Positions 45,893 through 53,401 of a stretch of DNA of 55,570 nt are shown piece by piece (within the stretch, counting starts at the first letter, position 1; the number at the start of each line of letters is the position of its first letter). Below the pieces are notes generated by a model that saw only the letters and a program-made list of their open reading frames with translations, did not search any database and was not told the origin of the DNA. The DNA lies in contig NZ_JNYE01000040.1 of the NCBI RefSeq assembly GCF_000717185.1, positions 1 to 55,570 on the forward strand. Reading direction: 5' to 3'. The DNA is from Kitasatospora phosalacinea (GTDB taxonomy: Bacteria; Actinomycetota; Actinomycetes; Streptomycetales; Streptomycetaceae). A program made the position numbers and the translations under genes.

Positions 45893-47428
45893 GTGCGGAC
45901 GTACGACAACCCCGTGATCCCCGGGTTCCACCCGGACCCGAGCGTGTGCCGGGTCGGTGACGACTACTACCTGGTGTGCTCCAGCTTCGAGTACGTCCCC
46001 GGGCTGCCGCTCTTCCACAGCCGGGACCTGGTGCACTGGCGGCAGCTCGGCAACGTGCTCGACCGCCCCGGGCAGCTGCCGCTGCCGCTGCCCGGCAGCA
46101 CCGCCTCCCGCGGCCTGTACGCGCCGACGATCCGTCACCACGACGGCCGGTTCCGGGTGATCTGCACCAACGTCACCGCGGGCGGCAACTTCCTGGTGAC
46201 CGCGGAGCGGCCCGAGGGCCCCTGGTCGGACCCGGTCTGGATCGACCTGCCCGGGATCGACCCGGACCTGGCCTGGGAGGAGGACGGCACCTGCTGGGCC
46301 GCCTCCACCTCCCCCGGCATCCACCTGACCCGGATCGACCCGGACCGCGGCGAGGTGCTGGAGGGGCCCTTCCCCGCCTGGTCCGGCACCGGCCTCAAGT
46401 GGCCCGAGGCCCCGCACCTGTACCGGATCGGCGACTGGTGGTACCTGCTGATCGCCGAGGGCGGCACCGAACGCGGCCACGCCGTCTCCGTCGCCCGCGC
46501 CCGCTCCCCGCGCGGCCCCTGGGAGGGCGCGCCGGGCAACCCGGTGCTCTCCCACGCCGGCACCGACCGGCCGGTCCAGAGCACCGGCCACGGCGACCTG
46601 GTCACCGCGCCCGACGGCAGCTGGTGGATGGTGCTGCTCGGCACCCGCCCCCGCGGCTTCTCGCCCAACTTCCACGTGCTCGGCCGGGAGACCTTCCTCA
46701 CCCCCGTGACCTGGGACGAGGACGGCTGGCCGGTCGTCGCGCCCGTCGCCGAGCGGCACCCCGCGCCCGGCGGCGCCCGGCACCCCTTCCCCGCCCCGCC
46801 CGTCCGCGACGACTTCGACGCCCCCGCGCTCGCCCCGCACTGGATCTCCCCGCACGCCCGCCCCGACCACTCCTGGTCGCTGACCGAACGCCCCGGCTGG
46901 CTCTCCCTCACCGCCACCGGCCCCACCCTCGACCGGCCCGGCCACACCTTCGTCGGCCGCCGCCAGCAGCACCACGACTGCCGCGCCTCGGCCCGGCTCG
47001 ACCCGGGCACCGGGCGGGGCGGCCTGAGCGTGCGCCTGGACGAGGCCCACCACTACGACCTGGAGGCCGACTCCGGAGAGGTCCGGGTCGTCGCCCGGAT
47101 CGGCCCGCTGCGCCAGGTCCTGGCCAGCCGCCCGGTGCCGCCGGGCCCGCTCACCCTCACCCTGACCGTCCGCACCACCGGCCTGGTGCCCGCCTCCCCC
47201 GACCTCGCCGGCACCGAGCCCTTCGGCCCCGACACCCTCGCCTGCTGGCTCGGCGACCCCGACGCCCCGGGCGCGCAGCCGCTCGCCGAACTGGACGGGC
47301 GCTACCTCTCCACCGAGGTCGCCGCGGGCTTCACCGGACGCGTCATCGGCATGTACGCCACCGGGGGCACCGTCGCCTTCGACTGGTTCGACTACCTCCC
47401 GGCGCCCCCGACCAACCACCCCGGCTGA
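45893..47428 (+). CDS. Intracellular GH43 beta-xylosidase/arabinofuranosidase with GH43_C2 domain
   Basis: This is a 511-residue enzyme without signal peptide. The five-bladed propeller starts NPVIPGFHPDPSVCRVGDDYYLV with the base Asp. A second Asp is in PGIDPDLAWEEDG and the acid Glu in WPEAPHLYRIGDWWYLL. From about residue 300, a beta-sandwich accessory domain follows (DDFDAPALAPHWISP, FVGRRQQHHDC, VAFDWFDYL). This is the GH43 subfamily 11-like architecture of cytosolic xylosidases acting on short xylo-oligosaccharides. The GTG at 45893 has GAGAGGA upstream and lies 34 bases after GH51, so it completes the import-and-degrade operon. Confidence 0.92.
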   Translation: MRTYDNPVIPGFHPDPSVCRVGDDYYLVCSSFEYVPGLPLFHSRDLVHWRQLGNVLDRPGQLPLPLPGSTASRGLYAPTIRHHDGRFRVICTNVTAGGNFLVTAERPEGPWSDPVWIDLPGIDPDLAWEEDGTCWAASTSPGIHLTRIDPDRGEVLEGPFPAWSGTGLKWPEAPHLYRIGDWWYLLIAEGGTERGHAVSVARARSPRGPWEGAPGNPVLSHAGTDRPVQSTGHGDLVTAPDGSWWMVLLGTRPRGFSPNFHVLGRETFLTPVTWDEDGWPVVAPVAERHPAPGGARHPFPAPPVRDDFDAPALAPHWISPHARPDHSWSLTERPGWLSLTATGPTLDRPGHTFVGRRQQHHDCRASARLDPGTGRGGLSVRLDEAHHYDLEADSGEVRVVARIGPLRQVLASRPVPPGPLTLTLTVRTTGLVPASPDLAGTEPFGPDTLACWLGDPDAPGAQPLAELDGRYLSTEVAAGFTGRVIGMYATGGTVAFDWFDYLPAPPTNHPG

Positions 47429-47458
47429 CGGCTGACGGCTGACCGCTGACCGCTGACC
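47424..47458. repeat. GCTGACS 7-bp tandem repeats containing the GH43 stop codon
   Basis: Five units (GCTGACG twice, GCTGACC three times) span the end of the GH43 gene. The first unit provides the TGA stop (47426-47428), and in later units further TGA triplets occur in the other frames. Confidence 0.85.
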
Positions 47459-47486
47459 CCTCCGGGCGGCGGCCCCGGGTGCCCGG

Positions 47487-47849
47487 TCAGCTCCGGGAGA
47501 CCCGTACCGCCCAGGCGATCAGCGGTGCCTGGAGGGGCAGCCGGGCCAGCGCGGCGGCGCGCTGCGGGGCCGGGCGGTGGCGCCAGTCGTACGCCATCTT
47601 CACGTTGGCGGGGAAGACCGCCGCGAACAGGCCGGCCGCGGCCAGCGCTCCGGCGCGGCGGCTGCGCGGGTGCAGGACGGCCGCGCCGACGGCCAGCTCC
47701 GCGACGCCGCTGAGCCTGGTCCAGGCCCGGGGCGGCCCGGGCAGCGCGCGCGGGACGATCGCGTCGAAGGGCTCCGGCACCGCGAAGTGCGCGATCCCGG
47801 CGGTCAGCAGCAGTCCGCCCAGCAGGCGGGCGGAACGGTCGGATGCCAT
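47487..47849 (-). CDS. DoxX-like membrane protein
   Basis: This 120-residue protein has about four hydrophobic segments (GGLLLTAGIAHFAVP, SGVAELAVGAAVL, GALAAAGLFAAVFPANV, PLIAWAV) and the PANVKMAYDWRH loop common in the DoxX/MauE-like family of small actinobacterial membrane proteins. The ATG at 47849 was chosen because GGGAG lies 5 bases upstream. A frame to 47864 adds only five residues. The function of this family is poorly defined. It is not obviously linked to the glycosidases before it. Confidence 0.8.
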   Translation of the reverse strand: MASDRSARLLGGLLLTAGIAHFAVPEPFDAIVPRALPGPPRAWTRLSGVAELAVGAAVLHPRSRRAGALAAAGLFAAVFPANVKMAYDWRHRPAPQRAAALARLPLQAPLIAWAVRVSRS

Positions 47850-47882
47850 CGGCGCTCCCGGCACGTGTCGGCGAAGCAGTTG

Positions 47883-47897
47883 CTACCGAAGAGTAGC
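47883..47897. promoter_or_regulatory. Small inverted repeat before the DoxX-like gene
   Basis: CTAC (47883-47886 region, GCTAC) and GTAGC (47893-47897) form 5-bp arms with 6 bases between, 34 bases upstream of the DoxX-like start. This is a possible operator of a MarR/PadR type; support is limited to the symmetry. Confidence 0.35.
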
Positions 47898-47964
47898 TTC
47901 GGCGGGCCGGGAGCGGAACACCCCACCCAGAACACCCCGTCCGGAACGCCCTGCCCGGAACGCC

Positions 47965-48001
47965 CGCAGGCCCCTCCCGAAACGCCCGGGAGGGGCCTGC
48001 G
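47965..48001 (-). terminator. Hairpin after the chaplin gene
   Basis: CGCAGGCCCCTCCCG (47965-47979) pairs with CGGGAGGGGCCTGCG (47987-48001) over 15 perfect pairs with a 7-base loop, 13 bases past the chaplin stop. Confidence 0.8.
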
Positions 48002-48014
48002 CACTGACGGGTCG

Positions 48015-48257
48015 TCAGCCGATGTTGGTGCAGGAGTTGCCGAACGCCGGGTTCAGCGCGCTGATCACGCCGATGCTGTTGCCGCACACGTTGACCGGGA
48101 TGTGCACGGGGATCTGGATCAGGTTGCCGGACAGGACGCCGGGCGAGCCGACGGCCACGCCCTGGGCTCCGGCGGACGCGGAGGCCGCTCCGGCGGTGCC
48201 CAGCACGGCGGTGGCGGCCAGCGCGACGACGGCGAAGTACTTGCGGGTGCGGGACAT
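48015..48257 (-). CDS. Short chaplin (hydrophobic aerial-hypha surface protein)
   Basis: This is an 80-residue secreted protein. The signal peptide ends near residue 28 (ASASAG). One chaplin domain follows, with SPGVLSGNLIQIPVHIPVNVCGNSIGV and NPAFGNSCTN and the Cys pair that forms a disulphide in ChpD/F/G/H-type proteins. No sortase signal is present. Chaplins assemble into amyloid-like films on aerial hyphae and spores of streptomycetes. The ATG at 48257 has GAGGAG upstream. It is good evidence for a Streptomycetaceae host. Confidence 0.93.
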   Translation of the reverse strand: MSRTRKYFAVVALAATAVLGTAGAASASAGAQGVAVGSPGVLSGNLIQIPVHIPVNVCGNSIGVISALNPAFGNSCTNIG

Positions 48258-48276
48258 CTCGACTCCTCGGTTCGGG

Positions 48277-48302
48277 GGTGCCGCCCCGGGCGGGGCGGCA
48301 CC
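48277..48302 (-). promoter_or_regulatory. 11-bp hairpin in the chaplin leader
   Basis: GGTGCCGCCCC (48277-48287) pairs with GGGGCGGCACC (48292-48302) with a 4-base loop, 19 bases before the chaplin ATG and just before its ribosome site. It could affect mRNA stability or translation. Confidence 0.5.
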
Positions 48303-48693
48303 GGTGATTCGGGGTGCTCGTGCGGGCAGCGTGCTCGCGGGGCGTTCCTTCACCCCATCGGGTGCGTCCCCGCACGGGGCCGGGGGGGTGGCCGCCGCCC
48401 GAACCGCAGCGCCGCGGACCCGCGGGTCGACGAAGAGGTCTCATCGGGGTCTCCGGTCTCCCTGGTCGGGGGAGGTCGTCCGCGTCCGCACCGGGGGTGC
48501 GGGGCGGCGGCCTGCGACGGGTTGGGCCGAGACGTACTGTCCCCCGTCGCGGCCCCCGGTCCGCCGCGGACGGTCCCGCGACGCGGCCCGGCCACCCGTG
48601 CGGCCCAGCCCCGCCACCCGTCCGGCCGCGGCAGGCGGCCCCGGCGGGCGGCTCAGGCGGCTCGGGCGGTTCCGGCGGCTCGGGCCCCGGAAG
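48303..48693. other. Non-coding gap upstream of the chaplin gene
   Basis: No gene is supported. It must hold the chaplin promoter, but I could not identify a convincing BldN or vegetative -35/-10 pair. Near the SRPBCC stop there is a 9-bp tandem GCGGCTCGG-type array (48648-48683). Confidence 0.5.
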
Positions 48694-49083
48694 TCAGCCG
48701 CCGCTGTCGACCCGGAGGCGGACCTGCTCCTCCAGCCGGGCCAGGCCCTCGTCCAGCTGCCGCTCGACCGTCTCCGCCGGGGGCGCGGAGTCCCCGTCGG
48801 GGCAGGAGAGGTGGACGGTCACCCGGCTGGTCCCGCCGTCCAGGCCGGCCACCTGAAGCCAGCCCGCGTGGCGCCCGTCCTCGCGGGTGCCCCACTCCAT
48901 CCGCAGCAGCGCGGGCCCGTCCGGGCCGTCGTGCTCCCCGCGGACGGCCGCCGCGGGCGGGCCCTCGGCCCGGACGTGCAGGTCACGGGGCATCCAGGCG
49001 TCGAGCCGCCCCGGGCCGGCCGCCTCGTCGAGGACCGGCTCCGGGAGGGCCGGCATGGTGCGGGAGCGTTCGTAGTCGGTCAT
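48694..49083 (-). CDS. SRPBCC-type conserved protein
   Basis: This 129-residue protein begins MTDYERSRTMPALPEPVLDEA and has MEWGTREDGRHAGWLQVAGL and TSRVTVHLS in the middle, ending with an acidic/leucine helix ERQLDEGLARLEEQVRLRV. The pattern (N-terminal helix-strand, central strands, long C-terminal helix) fits the START/polyketide-cyclase-like SRPBCC superfamily found widely in Streptomyces. AAGGAG lies 6 bases before the ATG. No ligand can be named. Confidence 0.75.
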   Translation of the reverse strand: MTDYERSRTMPALPEPVLDEAAGPGRLDAWMPRDLHVRAEGPPAAAVRGEHDGPDGPALLRMEWGTREDGRHAGWLQVAGLDGGTSRVTVHLSCPDGDSAPPAETVERQLDEGLARLEEQVRLRVDSGG

Positions 49084-49164
49084 CCGCTGCTCCTTCTGCT
49101 GCTCGGGTCCGCCCGCACCGGGCGGACGTCCTGCGGTCGGCCGGACGGTCGGCCGGGCGGTCGG

Positions 49165-49362
49165 TCAGTCCGGGGGTTCGTCCTCGCCCTCGGCCCGGCC
49201 GGTGTCCGCGGCCGTGCGGTTCTGCTCGGAGGTCGGGCCCCCGGTCGGGTCGCGGCCCTCCTCGTCGGCGGCGGGGCCGGTGTCGGGCACCTCCGTCCCG
49301 GCCGCGGGCGGCAGGTCGGGCGTCTCGGGCTTCCGGTCGGGCTTCCGGTCGGGGTCGGTCAT
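49165..49362 (-). CDS. Small acidic disordered protein
   Basis: This 65-residue frame is rich in Pro, Asp, Glu, Thr and Gly (KPDRKPETPDLPPAAG, DEEGRDPTGG). GAGGAA lies 6 bases before the ATG. No domain is visible. It lies between the SRPBCC gene and the zwf/GH15 remnants. It may be a genuine small Streptomyces protein or a chance frame next to decayed DNA. Confidence 0.45.
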   Translation of the reverse strand: MTDPDRKPDRKPETPDLPPAAGTEVPDTGPAADEEGRDPTGGPTSEQNRTAADTGRAEGEDEPPD

Positions 49363-49459
49363 GGCGGGTTCCTCGCCTTCCTCCGGGTCCACCGGTTCTT
49401 CCGGCTCCCCGCGCGGATGCCCCGCCGGGAGCGGCGCACGCCTGCCCGGCCCGCCCCGC

Positions 49460-49772
49460 GGTGGAGCCGGGCGCGACGCCTTCGACGTCCCGGTAGCCCT
49501 CGTACCGGCCGCGCACCACGCGGTCGGCGGTCGGCGGTCGGCGGTCGGCGGTCGGCGGTCGGCGGTCGGCGGCCGCGGGGAACCGATCGCGGCGGCCCTG
49601 GCGCTGCGCCACGAGTCCGGGCCGTCGCCGGTCGGCCGGTCGGCGGGTCGGCGGGTCGGCGGGTTGGCGGGTCGGCGGGTCGGCCAGGACGCTGGCGAGG
49701 ACCTGGAGCACGTGGTTCTGGACGACGTCGCGGACGGCGCCGGTGCGGTCGTAGAAGCGGCCGCGGCCACCA
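49460..49772 (-). pseudogene. zwf: Remnant of glucose-6-phosphate dehydrogenase
   Basis: On the minus strand this encodes GRGRFYDRTGAVRDVVQNHV and LQVLASVLADPP (49772 to about 49682), a conserved G6PDH core. After about 50 low-complexity residues made of short tandem repeats, the same frame gives VVRGRYEGYRDVEGVAPGST (49521 to about 49460), the following conserved block. The N-terminal Rossmann part and everything after the second block are missing. The segment is joined directly to a GH15 remnant. It cannot make an active enzyme. Confidence 0.75.
49521..49684. repeat. CGGTCGG and CGGGTCGG tandem arrays inside the zwf remnant
   Basis: Seven units of CGGTCGG cover 49521-49569, and about six to seven units of CGGGTCGG-like 8-mers cover 49629-49684. 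They replace the linker between the two conserved G6PDH blocks. Confidence 0.85.
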
Positions 49773-50230
49773 TGCCGCCGGAGGGCGCGTGGGCGAGCAG
49801 CTTCAGGGTGATCACCGAGCGGTGCACCGCGTCGGTCCAGCGGCCGCGGTAGTGGGACTGGCGCACCCACTGCTGCCGGAAGTCGACGCTCCTCCCCAGC
49901 TGTTCGGTGAGCCACGGCCCGGTGGGCTGCTGCGGCGCCGGACCGCCCGGGGCGCAGGTGGTCAGCACCGCCCCGGCCTGCTCGCCGGCCCGCGTCGAAG
50001 CGCGGGGCGCAGCCGAACTCGAAGCGGACCGTTCCGCGCACGGTCCGCGCCGGGCGGACGATCGTGCGGCGGTCGCTCGCCCGGTCGTCGTCCTGCGGCA
50101 GCATCCAGTCGAGCACCTCGCCGACGCCGTCGGGCGACATGAACCGGGTGACCGGTACGGCCGTGCCCGGGGAGTACGGCTGGCGGCAGGTGACGTCGTC
50201 GCCCAGGTCGGGCCCGGAGTCGTGCGCGGG
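49773..50230 (-). pseudogene. Remnant of a GH15 (glucoamylase/trehalase-like) gene
   Basis: The minus strand encodes PGTAVPVTRFMSPDGVGEV, then VLDWMLPQDDDRAS and VRGTVRFEFGCAPRFDAGR, the N-terminal domain of GH15 family proteins. In another frame this is followed by WVRQSHYRGRWTDAVHRSVI and TLKLLAHAPSGGMVAA, the start of the catalytic barrel. Residues normally between these blocks are missing, a frameshift separates them, and the sequence stops at MVAA, where it runs into zwf sequence. In streptomycetes a GH15 gene commonly lies near a zwf gene. There is no start codon context and no intact reading frame. Confidence 0.75.
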
Positions 50231-50236
50231 GCGGGC

Positions 50237-50737
50237 TCAGCCGTTGCGGCGGGCCAGGGAGCCGCTGAGCGCGGTGGCGAAGAGGCACCAGCCGGCGTAG
50301 GGGGCGAGGGCGGCGGCGGCCGCGGGGTCGTGGCGGGCCGTCCGCCTGATCAGGTCCAGGGTGTCGGCGTCCAGCAGCAGGCTGCCCGCGACTCCGGCGG
50401 CCGGGCTGCGCAGGCCGAAGAAGAGCCAGGTCCATCCGGCGTTCAGCGTCAGGTTCGTCCCGTACGCGGCGGCCAGGGCGGCGCGCTCGCGGCCCCGGAC
50501 CCGGCCGAGCGCGTGTCCGGCGCTCCAGGCGATCGAGGCGTACAGCGGGGTCCACACGGCCGGGAACACCCAGGAGGGCGGTTGCCACCGGGGCTTGTCC
50601 AGCGAGCGGTACCACGAGCCCGCCGGGCCGGCGGCCCGGGCGCCGGTCAGGGCGGCGGCGGCCACCGCCAGGGCGGCTCCCGCGTACGGGGCCGCGCGTC
50701 GTGCCTTCGTCGGACGGGTGGTGCACCTGGTCGGCAT
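50237..50737 (-). CDS. tspO: TspO/MBR family membrane protein
   Basis: This is a 166-residue protein of five transmembrane helices. Hallmarks are WYRSLDKPRWQPPSWVFPAVW, TPLYASIAWSAGHAL, NLTLNAGWTWLFFGLRSP and LAPYAGWCLFATALS. TspO proteins bind porphyrins and similar ligands and influence tetrapyrrole and stress metabolism. The ATG at 50737 is preceded only by a weak GTGGGA. It is divergent from the phosphatase gene at 50864. Confidence 0.92.
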   Translation of the reverse strand: MPTRCTTRPTKARRAAPYAGAALAVAAAALTGARAAGPAGSWYRSLDKPRWQPPSWVFPAVWTPLYASIAWSAGHALGRVRGRERAALAAAYGTNLTLNAGWTWLFFGLRSPAAGVAGSLLLDADTLDLIRRTARHDPAAAAALAPYAGWCLFATALSGSLARRNG

Positions 50738-50863
50738 GTCCCACGTGTGTCCGGCCCGCGCCCGTCCATGCACCGCACCCGGCGCGGGGGGCCGGTCGGG
50801 GCTCCCGCGCCTATCGTGGAAGCAGTCCCCGACCGGGAACCGGCGGCGTACGGCAGGTGGAGC

Positions 50864-52093
50864 GTGAGCGGACCCGTCATCGACTACCGGGCCGTCTTCC
50901 AGGCGCTGCCGGGCGCGGCCGCCCTGCTCACGCCCGACCTGGTGTTCGCGGACGTGAACGAGGCGTACCTGCTGCTGTCCGGGCGCGAGCGGGCGCGGGT
51001 GGTCGGCCGGTTCCTGTTCGACGTCTTCCCGGACAACCCCGACGACCCGGCGGCCACCGGCGTGCGCAACCTGCACGCCTCGCTGCGGCGGGTCGCGGCG
51101 ACCGGCGAGCGCGACACCATGGCCCTGCAGCGCTACGACGTGGAGGACCCGGAGCGTCCCGGGCAGTGGCAGGAGCGCTACTGGAGCCCGGTCAACGTGC
51201 CCCTCCTCGGCCCGGACGGCGGCGTGGTGCTCCTGCTGCACCGGGTCGAGGAGGTGACCGAGCTGATCCGGACCCGCGGCATCCGCGACAGCGGCCGGAA
51301 CCGGGCTCTGGGGGCCGAGCTCTACAGCCGGGCCCGGGAGCTCCAGGACGTCAACGAGCGCCTGCGCCGGGCCCACGCCCGGGAGCGGGAGGTGGCCCTG
51401 CACCTCCAGGGGGCGATGCTGCCCGCGCTGCACCCGCCGGGCCACGACCGGGCGGCCGTGCGCTACCGGCCCGCGGCCGGTGCGCTGAACGTCTGCGGCG
51501 ACTGGTACGACCTGGTCGACCTCCCCGGGGACGGGCGCACCGCGGTGGCCGTCGGCGACGTGGTGGGGCACGGGCTGCGCGCCGCCGGGGTGATGGGGCA
51601 GCTGCGCAGCGCCCTGTCGGCGGCCTCCCGGGTCGCGGTCGGGCCCGCCCAGGCCCTGGAGGTGCTCGACCGGTACGCCCGCTCGGTGGACGGGGCGGAG
51701 AGCACCACCGCCGTGTCGGTCTTCATCGACCGGGCGGCCCGCGCCCTGACCTACAGCAGCGCCGGTCACCCGCCGCCCGCGCTGTGCGGGCCGGACGGGT
51801 CGGTGGCCTTCCTGGACGGGGCCACCGACCCGCCGCTGGGCGCCCGCCCCGAGTACGCCGGGCGTCCCCAGGCGCGGGCGGCCTTCGCCGACGGCTCCGT
51901 CCTCGTGCTGTACACCGACGGCCTGGTCGAGCGCCGTCACGAGGACATCGACGCGGGCCTCGGCCGCCTGGCCCGCTCGCTGGCCCGGCACCGCCGCGCC
52001 GCCCCCGGCCCGCTGGCCGACGCCCTGCTCGCCGACCTCGTCCCGCCCGCCGGGCTGACCGACGACACCGCCCTGGTGGTGCTGCGGCTGTGA
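50864..52093 (+). CDS. PAS-SpoIIE (PP2C-type) serine phosphatase
   Basis: This is a 409-residue signalling protein. A PAS domain (about 1-130: VFQALPGAAALLTPDLVFADVN) is followed by a linker helix (ELYSRARELQDVNERLRRAH) and a SpoIIE phosphatase domain at about 185-409, with metal sites GDWYDLVDLPGDG, VGDVVGHGLRAAGVMGQLR, YSSAGHPPP and LYTDGLVERR. Such proteins dephosphorylate anti-anti-sigma factors or similar partners. The GTG at 50864 has GGTGGAG close upstream. In-frame GTG codons further upstream, near 50820, are possible. No partner gene is adjacent. Confidence 0.88.
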   Translation: MSGPVIDYRAVFQALPGAAALLTPDLVFADVNEAYLLLSGRERARVVGRFLFDVFPDNPDDPAATGVRNLHASLRRVAATGERDTMALQRYDVEDPERPGQWQERYWSPVNVPLLGPDGGVVLLLHRVEEVTELIRTRGIRDSGRNRALGAELYSRARELQDVNERLRRAHAREREVALHLQGAMLPALHPPGHDRAAVRYRPAAGALNVCGDWYDLVDLPGDGRTAVAVGDVVGHGLRAAGVMGQLRSALSAASRVAVGPAQALEVLDRYARSVDGAESTTAVSVFIDRAARALTYSSAGHPPPALCGPDGSVAFLDGATDPPLGARPEYAGRPQARAAFADGSVLVLYTDGLVERRHEDIDAGLGRLARSLARHRRAAPGPLADALLADLVPPAGLTDDTALVVLRL

Positions 52094-52178
52094 GCCCGCG
52101 GGCGGCCGCTGGTGTGGGGACGGCGGTGGGTGGCAGACGGGAGGGCGGAACGGTCCGCGTCGAGCCCCGGGAGCCGAA

Positions 52179-53351
52179 GTGCCTCACCACCGCGACGACC
52201 TGTACGAACGCGTCCGGGAGGCGGTGGGCCGCCGGGCGGACGAGGTGTGGGCGACGGCCCTCGCCCTGCACGCCGACCCGGAGTGCGCCTTCGCCGAGCA
52301 CCGGGCCGCCGCCCTGCTGACGGGCGAGCTGGAGCGGGCGGGCTTCGCGGTGCGGCGGGGCGTGGCGGGGATGCCGACCGCGTTCACCGCCGCGTCCGGC
52401 CGGGGGCGCCCGGCGGTGGCCCTGCTGCTGGAGTACGACGCGCTGCCCGGGCTCGGGCACGCCTGCGGCCACAACCTGATCGCGGCGGCCGGGCTGGGCG
52501 CGGCGCTGGCCGCCCGCGAGGTGCTGCCGGAGGACGCCGGGACGGTGCTGGCGGTCGGCACCCCGGCGGAGGAGGGCGGCGGCGGCAAGGCCCTGGAGGT
52601 GGAGGCGGGGGTGTTCGACGGGGTCGACGCCGCGCTGATGTTCCACCCCGGCGTCCACGACTGGACGCACGCGGTGCTGACCGCGCAGGAGCAGTACCTG
52701 GTCGCCTTCCACGGCCGGGCCGCCCACCCGACGGGCGACCCGACGCACGGCATCGACGCGCTGGCCGCGCTGGTCGAGCTGTTCAACGTGCTGTCCGCGC
52801 TGGGGCGGCGGCTCCCGCCCGCCTCCCACGTGCAGGGCATCGTCACGGCCGGGGGAACGGCGACGAACATCGTGCCCGACCTCGCCGAGGGCCGGTTCGG
52901 GCTGCGGGCCGCCACCAGCGCCGAACTGGACCGCCTGGCGGGGCAGTTGCGCACCGGTGCCGAGGGCGTCGCCGCGGCGACCGGCACGACGGTGACGGTG
53001 CAGCGGGCCGGTGTCCGCTACGAGCACTTCCGTGACAGCGCGCCGCTGTCCGGGCGCTTCGCGGCGCACCTGGCCCGGTCCGGCACCGTCCTCACGCCGC
53101 CGCTCCCGGGGGTGCTGCTGGGCTCCTCGGACATCGGCAACGTCAGCGCGCGGGTGCCCGCCGTCCACCCGTTCGTCGCGATCACGGACGCGGACGGGTC
53201 CGACCACACCCCCGAGTTCGCGGCCGCCGCGGCCTCCCCGCGGGCCCGGTCGGTCCTGCGGTCCGTCACCGAGGCCCTCGCCTGCACCGCGGTGGACGTC
53301 CTGCTGGACGCCGGGCTGCGGCGGGCGGCGTGGGAGCAGCACGAGGGGTAG
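52179..53351 (+). CDS. M20-family amidohydrolase/aminoacylase
   Basis: This 390-residue zinc peptidase-like protein is of the M20D type. Metal and catalytic features are LEYDALPGLGHACGHN, GTPAEEGGGGK and MFHPGVHDW, with the dimerisation domain starting at FHGRAAHPTGDPTHGIDALAALV. These proteins cleave N-acyl or p-aminobenzoyl-glutamate amides. The late metal ligand region around HTPEFAA is also present. The GTG at 52179 has GGGAG upstream. It follows the phosphatase gene by 85 bases, without a clear functional link. Confidence 0.88.
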   Translation: MPHHRDDLYERVREAVGRRADEVWATALALHADPECAFAEHRAAALLTGELERAGFAVRRGVAGMPTAFTAASGRGRPAVALLLEYDALPGLGHACGHNLIAAAGLGAALAAREVLPEDAGTVLAVGTPAEEGGGGKALEVEAGVFDGVDAALMFHPGVHDWTHAVLTAQEQYLVAFHGRAAHPTGDPTHGIDALAALVELFNVLSALGRRLPPASHVQGIVTAGGTATNIVPDLAEGRFGLRAATSAELDRLAGQLRTGAEGVAAATGTTVTVQRAGVRYEHFRDSAPLSGRFAAHLARSGTVLTPPLPGVLLGSSDIGNVSARVPAVHPFVAITDADGSDHTPEFAAAAASPRARSVLRSVTEALACTAVDVLLDAGLRRAAWEQHEG

Positions 53352-53401
53352 CCCCCGCCGGGCCCGCCCGCGGCAGCCCGCCGCCGGGCCCGCCCGCGGC
53401 T

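Noticed and set aside
48015..48353. A longer chaplin start, 32 codons upstream
   Set aside because: It would place the leader hairpin in the coding region and bury the signal peptide. The ATG at 48257 has GAGGAG and a normal signal sequence.
49165..50140. The frame through the GH15/zwf region considered as a single functional gene
   Set aside because: It joins fragments of two unrelated enzyme families, with missing catalytic parts, a frameshift and repeat insertions.
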